From the NCBI GenBank assembly GCA_018897535.1, contig JAHIKO010000023.1, forward strand, positions 1 through 8,326: DNA of 8,326 nt, read 5' to 3'. Position numbers and translations under genes: made by a program. This DNA is from Candidatus Dependentiae bacterium. Its GTDB lineage: Bacteria > Babelota > Babeliae > Babelales > UASB340. Below are positions 1-6,965 of the stretch, one piece after another; the first letter of the stretch is position 1; each line of letters starts with the position of its first letter. Under the pieces are notes generated by a model. It saw only the letters and a program-made list of their open reading frames with translations, searched no databases and was not told the DNA's origin.

Positions 1-477
1 GGCGCATTTATTTATGACGATGAGTATTTTGATTCATTGGAATTTTTTGAGTTTACAAATATTCAACAGCTTGAATTACAGTATTTTGATCGACTTCTTG
101 ATGAAAAATTAAACTATTTTTATTCGCAACAAAATTACACAATACCTTGGACGGCATACATACCGTTTTTAGGCCAACGATTTAATTTGCCAGTTTCGGT
201 TTTGGCACAACTTAGAGTTGATATATCTGTAATCACTGAACGATTGGAAAACAGTATAAAAATGGAAGGTGAAGCTTATTATTTGCGTGTTTATTCAATG
301 CTTCGAGAAAAAATGGGACTTTCCGGGTGGAGAACCTCAATTTCACGTAAATTGGATATAATTCAAGATTTATATTCTGTTTATCAGGATAGATTGGATG
401 TTATTCACGAAGAAGTGCTTACAATGATTGTTATATTTTTGATCATGGTGGAAACTTTAGTGGCATTTTTAAAGTAA
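1..477 (+). CDS. C-terminal part of a DUF155 (RMD1/YagE-like) membrane-anchored protein, cut by window edge
   Basis: The reading frame is open from base 1, so the true start lies upstream. The TTG at 37 is not a credible start: it has no ribosome binding site and the frame continues before it. About 158 residues are visible. The last ~60 residues have the layout typical of the DUF155/RMD1 C-terminus: a helical stretch (SRKLDIIQDLYSVYQDRLDV) followed by a single hydrophobic helix (LTMIVIFLIMVETLVAFL) that ends the protein. In RMD1 relatives this is a coiled region ending in one tail-anchor-like transmembrane segment with a conserved acidic residue (here E-T-L-V). The biochemical function of bacterial members is unknown; yeast RMD1 is linked to meiotic division and human RMND1 to mitochondrial translation. 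The family call rests on the C-terminal pattern only, so another tail-anchored helical protein is possible. Confidence 0.6.
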   Translation, partial: GAFIYDDEYFDSLEFFEFTNIQQLELQYFDRLLDEKLNYFYSQQNYTIPWTAYIPFLGQRFNLPVSVLAQLRVDISVITERLENSIKMEGEAYYLRVYSMLREKMGLSGWRTSISRKLDIIQDLYSVYQDRLDVIHEEVLTMIVIFLIMVETLVAFLK

Positions 478-490
478 AAAGCATAAAAAT

Positions 491-544
491 AACGAATAAT
501 GGCGTTTCCATAAAGCTTTTTTTTATGATAGGCTATTATTCGTT
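491..544. repeat. 54-bp hairpin with perfect 10-bp inverted arms
   Basis: AACGAATAAT at 491-500 is exactly complementary to ATTATTCGTT at 535-544. The stem can extend inward by a G.U pair and two G-C pairs (501-503 with 532-534). A second inner stem, CATAAA (509-514) with TTTATG (522-527), can form at the tip. It begins 13 bases after the stop codon of the upstream gene, so it may end or protect that transcript. It lacks the T-run directly after the stem that an intrinsic terminator needs; the T8 run (517-524) lies inside the hairpin. Confidence 0.6.
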
Positions 545-548
545 CTTG

Positions 549-631
549 AATAATCGATTATTGATCTTTGTTATTGTAAACAGATCAAATTAGATAATCT
601 GCCGTTTTGTTTTATTGTGTGCGCGGATTAT
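549..631 (+). promoter_or_regulatory. Possible promoter and structured leader of the helicase gene
   Basis: A sigma70-like pair can be read as TTGTTA (569-574), an 18-base spacer and GATAAT (593-598), which would start transcription about 90 bases before the helicase ATG. The same stretch holds a perfect 14-bp palindrome AATAATCGATTATT (549-562), a 7-bp stem TTGATCT/AGATCAA (561-567 with 582-588), and a 9-bp stem with one G.U pair, ATAATCTGC/GCGGATTAT (594-602 with 623-631). The repeats are visible directly. The promoter and any regulatory role are inferred, and at this AT content a -10 match is weak evidence. Confidence 0.3.
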
Positions 632-692
632 GGCGGTTATTTATTTGGTTAATTTAAAAAATTTACAATAAACAAAAGGATTAATAATATCT

Positions 693-2087
693 ATGGATAA
701 AATAAAATTCGAAAATTTAGGTTTATCGGCAGAGCTTTTAAAAGCTGTTGCATCGATGGGTTTTGAAACTGCAACGCCTATACAGGCTCAGGCAATTCCT
801 GAAATTTTAAATGGGAATGATATCGTTGGACAAGCTTCAACCGGAACAGGTAAAACTGCAGCATTTGGTCTTCCTGCAATAGAAAAGATTGATGCAAACA
901 GTAGAGATGTTCAAGTTTTAGTTTTGTGTCCTACACGAGAGCTTGCCATTCAGGTTTCTACAGAAATTAATAAATTTTTAAAATTTAAAAAAAATATATC
1001 ATCATTGCCTATTTATGGCGGACAACCAATAGAAAGGCAATTTTTTGGCTTAAGACGTGGACCACAAATAGTTGTAGGTACTCCTGGTCGTATGGTTGAT
1101 CATCTTAAACGTGGTACATTAAAACTAAACAAGGTAAAAATAGTTGTTTTAGATGAAGCTGATGAAATGCTTGATATGGGATTTAGAGATGATATTGAAT
1201 TTATTTTGAATAAAATTAATAAAGATCATCAAACGGTTCTTTTTTCAGCAACAATGTCAGCCGAAATTTTACAGATTACGAAAAGATATCAAAAAGATCC
1301 AAAATTAATAAAAGTTAAGAGTGAAAAAGCTAATTTAGCTCCTATTGAACAGGCTTATTTAAATGTAGAGTCGCCATATAAAATTGATTTTTTAATGGAT
1401 TTATTGAATCAGCATAAACCTAAGCTTGCCATAGTATTTTGTAACACAAGAAGATATGTGGATAAAATATCAAAAATACTATATCAAACAGGTTACAAGG
1501 TTGCCGGTATTCATGGTGATATTAGACAATCTAGCCGTGATGCAATAATGGGTAAATTTCGTAAAGGGGTTATCAATATTTTAGTTGCAACTGACGTTGC
1601 GGCCAGAGGTATTGACGTGTCAGATGTTGAATTTGTATTTAACTATGATATTCCTAGAGAAATTGAATCATATGTTCACAGAATTGGCCGTACAGGTCGT
1701 GCCGGAAAAACCGGAAAGGCATTCAGTTTTGTAGCCAGAAGTGAAATGATGCAATTGCGTAGAATTATGCAATTTACAAAAATTGAAATTCCAAGAATTG
1801 AGCTTGAAGTTAATAAAAAGCCTGTTATTTGGAGTGAAGAGGGTGTTGTAGCTGCTAATGAACCAAGTAAAAAAGAGTTTGTTGTAGATTACAGTATTGA
1901 AAAAAAGGCTGATAGCGTGCTTAAAAAGGTAAGACAAAATATTGGAAAGCATGATTTGTCATCTTATTTAAATATAACTGAAAGTTTTGTAAGCGATAAA
2001 TTCTCTTCGGCAGATCTTTCTGCTGCATTATTAAAAATGCTTATAGATGCTGAAAAAAGCAGAAATTTTAATCAAAGATATAGATAA
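693..2087 (+). CDS. ATP-dependent DEAD-box RNA helicase
   Basis: 464 residues with a complete set of DEAD-box motifs: Q motif (F6 to Q31), motif I ASTGTGKT (48-55), Ia PTRELA (80-85), GG (109-110), Ib TPGR (130-133), II DEAD (154-157), III SAT (185-187), IV IVFCNT (247-252), HGD (274-276), V ATDVAARGIDV (299-309) and VI HRIGRTGRAG (329-338). It should unwind short RNA duplexes with ATP in the cytoplasm, in ribosome assembly, mRNA decay or cold adaptation. The roughly 95-residue tail is short. It ends in a DLSAALLKML helix like that seen after the core of DeaD/CsdA proteins, but lacks the DbpA-type RNA-binding domain and any RGG-rich tail, so assignment to DeaD rather than another paralogue is open. 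The ATG is preceded by AAAAGGA (674-680) with a rather long 12-base spacing. The gene ends at a strong two-way terminator. Confidence 0.96.
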   Translation: MDKIKFENLGLSAELLKAVASMGFETATPIQAQAIPEILNGNDIVGQASTGTGKTAAFGLPAIEKIDANSRDVQVLVLCPTRELAIQVSTEINKFLKFKKNISSLPIYGGQPIERQFFGLRRGPQIVVGTPGRMVDHLKRGTLKLNKVKIVVLDEADEMLDMGFRDDIEFILNKINKDHQTVLFSATMSAEILQITKRYQKDPKLIKVKSEKANLAPIEQAYLNVESPYKIDFLMDLLNQHKPKLAIVFCNTRRYVDKISKILYQTGYKVAGIHGDIRQSSRDAIMGKFRKGVINILVATDVAARGIDVSDVEFVFNYDIPREIESYVHRIGRTGRAGKTGKAFSFVARSEMMQLRRIMQFTKIEIPRIELEVNKKPVIWSEEGVVAANEPSKKEFVVDYSIEKKADSVLKKVRQNIGKHDLSSYLNITESFVSDKFSSADLSAALLKMLIDAEKSRNFNQRYR

Positions 2088-2108
2088 AATTAATTTTTAC
2101 TTAAAATT

Positions 2109-2144
2109 AAAAATAGACCAAATTTTTTTTGGTCTATTTTTTTT
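2109..2144. terminator. Bidirectional intrinsic terminator between helicase and PHP phosphatase
   Basis: AAAAATAGACCAAA (2109-2122) pairs perfectly with TTTGGTCTATTTTT (2128-2141) over 14 bp with a five-T loop. On the plus strand the stem runs into a T tract to 2144. On the minus strand the A-rich left flank (2103-2113) supplies the U tract. It lies 21 bases after the helicase stop, and the PHP gene's stop codon (2143-2145) sits in the tract, so one hairpin serves two convergent genes. Confidence 0.9.
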
Positions 2145-2943
2145 ATATTATTTTTGTAAATTTAGGTTCACGTTTTTCAAAATGCGCAATATATTTAAAG
2201 CCCAAATCTTTTAATCTATTTTTTACAATTTCAAAACTGTGACCAATTGTTTTGTGACTATGTGAGTCTGAGCCAAGAGTTATAATCTCTCCGCCCAATT
2301 TTTTATATTCGGTTACAATATCATAATTTGGAATAGGTGTTTGTAAAATATCTCTATATCCAGACGAATTTATTTCGATACCTTTATTTTTTTTAATTAC
2401 TTCTTTTAGTATTGCATTTATTATTTCAGGGTAATCTTTAAAATTCATATTGCGATCTGTTAAATTGCCATATCTTCTGACATAGCCTATGTGTCCAACC
2501 ACATCAAAATCATTAAATTCAGAAACAGATTTATAAATTTCTTGAAGATAGTTTGAATAAATTTCTTGATTGTTTTTATTTTCGTAATATTTTCCGTTTG
2601 AGATAAATTCTTTTTGAACTGAATGAATCGATGCAATTACAAAATCAAAATTATTTTTTTGTATAATTTTTATGAGATCATCTTTAATGTGTGGCTGAAA
2701 ACCAATTTCTACGCCTTCTAAGATTTTTAACTTATTTTTAAATTTGTGCTCTATATTTTCAATATCTTGTTTGCGTTTTGCAAAATCCGGGTTGAATATA
2801 TAACTTGATCCAATTAAATCGATTTCGTAGTGATCTGTAAAAATTATTCCTGACAAATTATTTTTTGCAGCTGTATTGCAAGCGTTAGCTATTTTTGCGG
2901 TACTATCCGGAGAATAAGTTGAATGAGTGTGACAATCAAACAT
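2143..2943 (-). CDS. PHP-domain phosphatase, HisJ/HisK (histidinol-phosphatase) type
   Basis: 266 residues, the usual size of the HisJ-type PHP family, which removes phosphate from L-histidinol phosphate using a metal cluster. Metal-binding residues appear in the expected order: HTH (H5, H7), TDH (D37, H38), the EGVE segment (E76, E79), SIH (H107), GHIGY (H151) and GSDSH (D226, H228). The start is taken at the ATG at 2943, whose product begins MFDCHTHS. It has GGGGA seven bases upstream, whereas an upstream TTG at 2979 would add 12 residues with no binding site. No other histidine-biosynthesis gene is in the window, so the substrate may be another phosphate monoester; PHP proteins of this branch are hard to assign by sequence. 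It is the last gene of a minus-strand series, 78 bp after the GNAT gene, and ends in the shared terminator. Confidence 0.85.
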   Translation of the reverse strand: MFDCHTHSTYSPDSTAKIANACNTAAKNNLSGIIFTDHYEIDLIGSSYIFNPDFAKRKQDIENIEHKFKNKLKILEGVEIGFQPHIKDDLIKIIQKNNFDFVIASIHSVQKEFISNGKYYENKNNQEIYSNYLQEIYKSVSEFNDFDVVGHIGYVRRYGNLTDRNMNFKDYPEIINAILKEVIKKNKGIEINSSGYRDILQTPIPNYDIVTEYKKLGGEIITLGSDSHSHKTIGHSFEIVKNRLKDLGFKYIAHFEKREPKFTKII

Positions 2944-3004
2944 TTTTAAATCCCCAATTATTAAAACTTTTTTATACAAAATAATTCTAATACTTTTGAA
3001 AATT

Positions 3005-3028
3005 AAATTAAATATTTTTATTTAATTT
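3005..3028 (-). terminator. Weak AT-only hairpin at the end of the GNAT gene
   Basis: AAATTAAATA (3005-3014) pairs perfectly with TATTTAATTT (3019-3028) around a four-base loop, overlapping the acetyltransferase stop codon. On the minus strand it is followed by AATTTT. With no G-C pairs and a short T tract it is at best a leaky terminator; chance is plausible at this base composition. Confidence 0.25.
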
Positions 3029-3393
3029 TTTTTATATTCGAATGTGTTTGTAAATTCGCTTATGCTTGTAATCTTAAATCCAAAATGTTCATAAATATTT
3101 CGAGCTTTTGTATTCCAGTATACTGCATCTAAAAATATTGATTCTAATTTGGGAAATATATCTAAAATTGAAAATATTAGGTGTTTTGCCAGCCCCTGAC
3201 TTTGAGCTTTGGGTTTTATTGCAAGCATAGATAGATAAACTCTTTGATTCGGTTTTGGTGAAAAAACTGAAAAACCTAAATATTCATCATTTTCATTTTT
3301 TACTAAAATTAAATATACAGGATCAATTTCTATGCACATGTTGTTATCTAAAAATTTTTTTGCTAATTCTATTTGATTATTAAGTTTTTCCAA
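3022..3393 (-). CDS. GNAT acetyltransferase, C-terminal (acetyl-CoA-binding) piece of an interrupted gene
   Basis: About 123 residues holding the later half of a GNAT fold. Visible are a beta hairpin (YLILVKNENDEYLGFSVF), the central strand VYLSMLAIKP, the acetyl-CoA pyrophosphate loop QSQGLA (residues 64-69, matching Q/R-x-x-G-x-G/A), and the closing motif N94-T-K-A with Y101 and GF at 105-106. The expected reaction is transfer of acetyl from acetyl-CoA to an amine; the substrate is unknown. This piece lacks the first strand and helix of the fold. Those are found directly upstream in the same frame, across a single TAA (3394-3396). The first codon after the TAA is TTG with no Shine-Dalgarno match, and the next ATG (3337-3339, residue 19) also lacks one, so independent translation is doubtful. 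I read it as the second half of one gene rather than a separate gene. Confidence 0.7.
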   Translation of the reverse strand: MEKLNNQIELAKKFLDNNMCIEIDPVYLILVKNENDEYLGFSVFSPKPNQRVYLSMLAIKPKAQSQGLAKHLIFSILDIFPKLESIFLDAVYWNTKARNIYEHFGFKITSISEFTNTFEYKKN

Positions 3394-3396
3394 TTA
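3394..3396 (-). other. In-frame TAA interrupting the exported GNAT gene
   Basis: The upstream piece ends ...RINN, then TAA, then TTG-GAA-AAA continues in the same frame into the GNAT domain. There is no gap, overlap or frameshift: one substitution (for example CAA, AAA or GAA to TAA) would explain it. If the stop is bypassed, the product is about 245 residues. Confidence 0.85.
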
Positions 3397-3759
3397 GTTA
3401 TTTATTCTTAATTCTTTATCATTAGAGTTGGCTATTTCAAGTTCATAAGATAGATCTAAATCTAGTCCTTCAACGATATAATTTTTCATTTTATTTATAA
3501 GATTTTTATCTTTGCTTAAAAGACAGTTATGAAATTCGTCTGCGAATGCTTCAGCTTGAATTGGGGCTAAAATTTCATATGAATTAATAAAGTCATATGA
3601 TGAGCCGTTAATTTCATAAAATTCCATTATTTTTGTATTATTTTGCTTGTCTTTTATTTCCCAAACTTTATTTGGTTCAATATTGAGCGCAAATAGATTT
3701 AATTTAGTGAAAAATACAACAAAAAGTACTATTTTTTTAAAAATTTTATTAAAAAACAT
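3394..3759 (-). CDS. Signal peptide and N-terminal piece of an exported GNAT-like protein (interrupted)
   Basis: 121 residues up to the TAA. The N-terminus (K5, K8, K9, then IVLFVVFFTKLNLFA) looks like a Sec signal peptide, with a possible cut after LFA at 22-24; a single membrane anchor is the alternative. The rest is soluble. Residues 61-82 (YEILAPIQAEAFADEFHNCL) resemble the first strand and helix of a GNAT fold, which the downstream piece lacks. The start is the ATG at 3759, which has GGGG six bases upstream; an upstream TTG at 3771 overlaps that site and is less likely. The gene follows arfB in the same direction after a 96-bp AT-rich spacer with no convincing terminator. On its own this piece would be an exported fragment of no recognisable function. 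Confidence 0.65.
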   Translation of the reverse strand: MFFNKIFKKIVLFVVFFTKLNLFALNIEPNKVWEIKDKQNNTKIMEFYEINGSSYDFINSYEILAPIQAEAFADEFHNCLLSKDKNLINKMKNYIVEGLDLDLSYELEIANSNDKELRINN

Positions 3760-3855
3760 AAAAAACCCCAAAAATTATTTAAAACAACCATTTTTATTAG
3801 TTTAACAGATTGTTTTATTTAATAAAAACGCTTAAATTTGCATTTTTCTCATTTT

Positions 3856-4284
3856 TTAATAATCAAATTTTTTACTTCGCATTTTTTTAATTTCACCATG
3901 CTGTTTTTTAGATTTAAGTCTTTTTTCTATAGCACTTTTTGGAATTTTTGTTTTCATGCGTTGCTTTGGGACATAAAGTGCTTTTTTAATTTCAAATGCA
4001 AGTCTTAATAGTGCATTTTCTTTATTTTGAATTTGGCTTCTTGTTTCGCTATTACTAATTACAAGATCGCCATCAAACGTTAATTTATTTTGTAAATTTT
4101 TAAGTAACAGTTCTTTTTGCTCTTCAGTTAAAGAATTACTATTTTTAGGGTTCCAGCGTACTGTAATTCTTGTTTCGGTTTTATTTACATGCTGTCCTCC
4201 GGCGCCGCCGGATTTACTCGAACTTATATCAAGTTCATGCTCTGGAATTGTTATTCCGTTTTTAATAAATAAATTATCACTCAT
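3856..4284 (-). CDS. arfB: Peptidyl-tRNA hydrolase ArfB (YaeJ), ribosome rescue factor
   Basis: 142 residues, close to the 140 of E. coli ArfB. The GGQ catalytic motif is at 29-31 in the context SGGAGGQHVNKTETRI. It enters the peptidyl-transferase centre of stalled ribosomes and releases the nascent chain. Residues 108-139 form the lysine/arginine-rich tail (QRMKTK...KRLKSKKQHGEIKKMRSKK) that in ArfB inserts into the empty mRNA channel of ribosomes lacking a stop codon. The short length and this tail, plus the absence of a codon-recognition domain, separate it from RF1/RF2. GGAG lies five bases before the ATG. The gene is divergent from mgtA and heads a minus-strand series with the interrupted GNAT gene and the PHP phosphatase. 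Confidence 0.95.
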   Translation of the reverse strand: MSDNLFIKNGITIPEHELDISSSKSGGAGGQHVNKTETRITVRWNPKNSNSLTEEQKELLLKNLQNKLTFDGDLVISNSETRSQIQNKENALLRLAFEIKKALYVPKQRMKTKIPKSAIEKRLKSKKQHGEIKKMRSKKFDY

Positions 4285-4434
4285 ATATTCTCCAATATTT
4301 ATTTAATTTACATGTTTATTATTTTTTGTTGTTAAGTTCAAGATATTTAAATTCTTTACATAAAAGTTTTTAATTTGATACGGTTTATTCTAATTTAAAC
4401 TAAATTTTATTTAAATAGTGGAGATTTAGTATCT
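4285..4434. promoter_or_regulatory. Divergent promoter region between arfB and mgtA
   Basis: Both genes start at the edges of this 150-bp spacer, so promoters in both directions must lie in or near it. A possible arfB promoter on the minus strand is TTGAAC (4336-4341), 17 bases, TAAACA (4313-4318). A possible mgtA promoter is TTGATA (4375-4380), 15 bases, TAAACT (4396-4401). Both matches are poor. A 7-bp AT repeat (ATTTAAA at 4393-4399 with TTTAAAT at 4410-4416) precedes the mgtA ribosome binding site. I see no large structured leader of the kind that senses Mg2+ in other bacteria. Confidence 0.4.
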
Positions 4435-6963
4435 ATGAATGAAAAACTTTTAAAATTTGCAACAATGGAAATTACAAATATATTTTCAATTCTTAATTCG
4501 TCTAAAGATGGATTATCAGAGCGTGAAGCAAAAAAACGTTTTTATAAATATGGCCCAAATATTTTAGTAGATAAACAAAAATTCAATATTTTTTTTGAAT
4601 TTATTTCTCATTTTGTAAACCCTTTAATAATAATTCTTTTTATTGCTGCCGGCATATCTTTTTTTTTAGGAAATATTACAGATGCAATAATTATAATATG
4701 CATGATATTTTTAGGTATAATTCTTGATTTTTTTCAAGAATATAGTGCCGACAAAGTTGTTAAAAAACTTATTGAATCGGTTCAAACAACAACTTTGGTT
4801 GCAAGAAACGGTAAGCAAGTTGAGATTCCGGTTGCAAGTGTTGTTGTGGGTGATATCGTTTTTTTAAGTTCCGGAGATATGGTTCCCGCAGATGCAAGAA
4901 TAATTGAAACCAATAGTTTTTTTGTTGATCAGTCTGCATTAACCGGTGAATCTTTTCCTGAAGAAAAATTAAACATTAAATTAAAAGCTCAATCTGATCA
5001 TGTATTTAAATTGGATAATATAATTTTTAGAGGAACTAACGTTGTCAGTGGTAGTTGCATAGCCATTGTAATAAATACCGGAAAAGATACTGAATTTGGC
5101 AAAATAGCTTTAAATTTATCAAATAATTATTCAAAAAGTGATTTTGAAAAAGGAATAAATAATTTCGGATTTTTTTTAATGAAAATAATTTTTGGGCTTG
5201 TATTATTTACTTTTTTGATAAATTCAATTTTAAAACATGATTATTTAATTTCATTTCTTTTTGCCGTAACAATTGCTGTTGGAATTACTCCGGAACTTTT
5301 GCCTATGATATTATCAATTACCATGGCATTTGGTTCAAAAAAAATGGCTAAAAGTGGCGTTATCGTTAAAAGACTTTCATCAATTCCGAATTTTGGAAGT
5401 ATGGATGTTTTATGCACGGATAAAACCGGGACATTAACGGAAAATAAAATTGAAATTGTAAAATATACGGACTATTTGGGCAAAACTGACGAACATGTAC
5501 TTTTTTTTGCATATTTAAATAGTACTTTTCAGACAGGAATAAAAAATCCTTTGGATTTGGCTATAGAATCTTACAGAAAAATTGATACAACAGGATATGA
5601 AAAAGTTGAAGAGATTCCATATGATTTTTATCGAAAGAGATTGAGTGTTATTGTAAAACATGATGAAAAAATTTTACTTATAACAAAAGGTGCTCCGGAA
5701 GAAATTTTTAAGTGTTGCAACTACTGTATGAATAATGGTGCTGTAATTACTTTTGATCGGCAAATAAAACAAGATGCAAAAAACATATTTGAACAATTTA
5801 GTAAAGATGGATTTCGTGTTTTAGCTGTAGCTCAAAAACGGGTTGATTTTAAAGATAGATATGACTCAACAGACGAAAACGAAATGATTTTTAATGGCTT
5901 TATTTTACTAATGGATCCACCAAAAAAGGATGTAAAAAATGTATTAAAAGAGCTTTTAGGTTTTGGCGTTGAAACGAAAATTATTACGGGAGACAATGAG
6001 CTTGTTACAAAAAAAATTTGTGATGAAGTTGGATTACAAATAAAATCAATTATTCTTGGTTTTGATTTGAATAAATTTACCGATGATGCATTAATTGCAA
6101 AAGTTAATGATGTTACAATTTTTGCCAGGTGCTCACCTGATGAAAAAACAAGAATTATAAAAGCAATAAAAGCAAATAACCGAGTTGTTGGATATTTAGG
6201 TGATGGAATCAATGATGCTCCGGCGCTTAAAGCAGCTGATATTGGAATATCTGTAAATAATGCGGTTGACGTTGCAAAAGAAGCCGCAGGGATTGTTTTG
6301 ATGCATAAAAATTTATCCGTAATTAAAGATGGAATTATTGAGGGCAGAAAAACTTTTGGCAATACTATGAAATATATCATGGTAACGTTGAGCTCTAATT
6401 TTGGAAATATGCTTAGCGCTGCAGGAGCTGTAGTTTTTTTACCATTTTTGCCAATGTTGCCAATTCAAATATTGCTTAATAATTTGATTTATGATTTTTC
6501 AGAGGTTTCTATTCCTTTGGATAATATTGATGATGATTGGATAAAAAGACCAAAACGTTGGAATATTTCTTTTATCAAAAAGTTTATGGCGGTATTTGGT
6601 ATTGTAAGTTCTATTTTTGATTTTTTTACATTTTTTTTCTTATTTTATGTTTTACATGTATCGCAAGGCGTTTTTCAAACAGCTTGGTTTATGGAATCAT
6701 TGGCTACACAGATTTTAGTTTTTCATGTGATAAGAACTAAAAAATTACCAATATTGAAAAGTAGGGCGAGTCTTATTTTATTTTTTAATAGTTTTATATG
6801 TATTTTAATTGGTTGGCTTATTCCATTTACATGGTTTGGCAAAAAATTTAAATTTGAAAAACTTTCATTAAATATAATTTTAATAATTATATTTATAGCA
6901 TTTTTGTATTTAATTATTGCAGAAATTACCAAAAGATTTTTTTATAAAAAATTTGATTTTTAG
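4435..6963 (+). CDS. mgtA: Magnesium-transporting P-type ATPase MgtA/MgtB (type IIIB)
   Basis: 842 residues, slightly shorter than E. coli MgtA (898). It imports Mg2+ across the inner membrane using ATP. The P-type core is complete: actuator TGES (170-173), M4 motif PELLP (286-290), phosphorylation site DKTGT with D329, nucleotide-domain KGAPE (418-422), MDPP (493-496), TGDN (518-521) and hinge GDGINDAP (589-596). The type IIIB assignment rests on the M4 to phosphorylation-site stretch (VKRLSSIPNFGSMDVLCTDK) and the M5-M6 stretch (SSNFGN, FLPFLPMLPIQ, NNLIYDFSE), which follow MgtA rather than Ca2+ or K+ pumps. Ten membrane helices can be placed: two before the actuator domain, two before D329 and six after 640. 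GGAG (4420-4423) lies 11 bases before the ATG. The stop is only 2 bp from the stop of the opposing gene, so its transcript probably runs into antisense of that gene. Confidence 0.95.
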   Translation: MNEKLLKFATMEITNIFSILNSSKDGLSEREAKKRFYKYGPNILVDKQKFNIFFEFISHFVNPLIIILFIAAGISFFLGNITDAIIIICMIFLGIILDFFQEYSADKVVKKLIESVQTTTLVARNGKQVEIPVASVVVGDIVFLSSGDMVPADARIIETNSFFVDQSALTGESFPEEKLNIKLKAQSDHVFKLDNIIFRGTNVVSGSCIAIVINTGKDTEFGKIALNLSNNYSKSDFEKGINNFGFFLMKIIFGLVLFTFLINSILKHDYLISFLFAVTIAVGITPELLPMILSITMAFGSKKMAKSGVIVKRLSSIPNFGSMDVLCTDKTGTLTENKIEIVKYTDYLGKTDEHVLFFAYLNSTFQTGIKNPLDLAIESYRKIDTTGYEKVEEIPYDFYRKRLSVIVKHDEKILLITKGAPEEIFKCCNYCMNNGAVITFDRQIKQDAKNIFEQFSKDGFRVLAVAQKRVDFKDRYDSTDENEMIFNGFILLMDPPKKDVKNVLKELLGFGVETKIITGDNELVTKKICDEVGLQIKSIILGFDLNKFTDDALIAKVNDVTIFARCSPDEKTRIIKAIKANNRVVGYLGDGINDAPALKAADIGISVNNAVDVAKEAAGIVLMHKNLSVIKDGIIEGRKTFGNTMKYIMVTLSSNFGNMLSAAGAVVFLPFLPMLPIQILLNNLIYDFSEVSIPLDNIDDDWIKRPKRWNISFIKKFMAVFGIVSSIFDFFTFFFLFYVLHVSQGVFQTAWFMESLATQILVFHVIRTKKLPILKSRASLILFFNSFICILIGWLIPFTWFGKKFKFEKLSLNIILIIIFIAFLYLIIAEITKRFFYKKFDF

Positions 6964-6965
6964 TT

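Noticed and set aside
491..544. Small insertion element bounded by 10-bp inverted repeats
   Set aside because: No target-site duplication flanks it and no second copy is in the window; a simple RNA or DNA hairpin explains it.
478..692. tRNA or other known small RNA gene in the helicase upstream spacer
   Set aside because: The repeats do not form a cloverleaf, and there are no conserved T-loop or anticodon-arm bases.
1668..1952. 94-codon open frame on the minus strand inside the helicase gene
   Set aside because: Antisense to helicase motif VI and the C-terminal tail, with low-complexity Asn/Phe/Ser composition and no recognisable domain.
2944..2979. TTG start at 2979 for the PHP phosphatase
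   Set aside because: It adds 12 residues with no role in the PHP fold. The ATG at 2943 has GGGGA at good spacing and begins right at the metal-binding HxH motif.
4285..4434. Mg2+-sensing leader (M-box or MgtL-type) before mgtA
   Set aside because: The spacer is shared with arfB, is nearly all A/T, and shows no G-C-rich helices or proline-rich leader peptide.
5832..6380. 182-codon open frame on the minus strand inside mgtA
   Set aside because: It is antisense to the most conserved part of mgtA (MDPP to GDGINDAP). It encodes a Ser/Ile/Phe-rich sequence of no family and has no start signals; it mirrors the constrained codons of the real gene.
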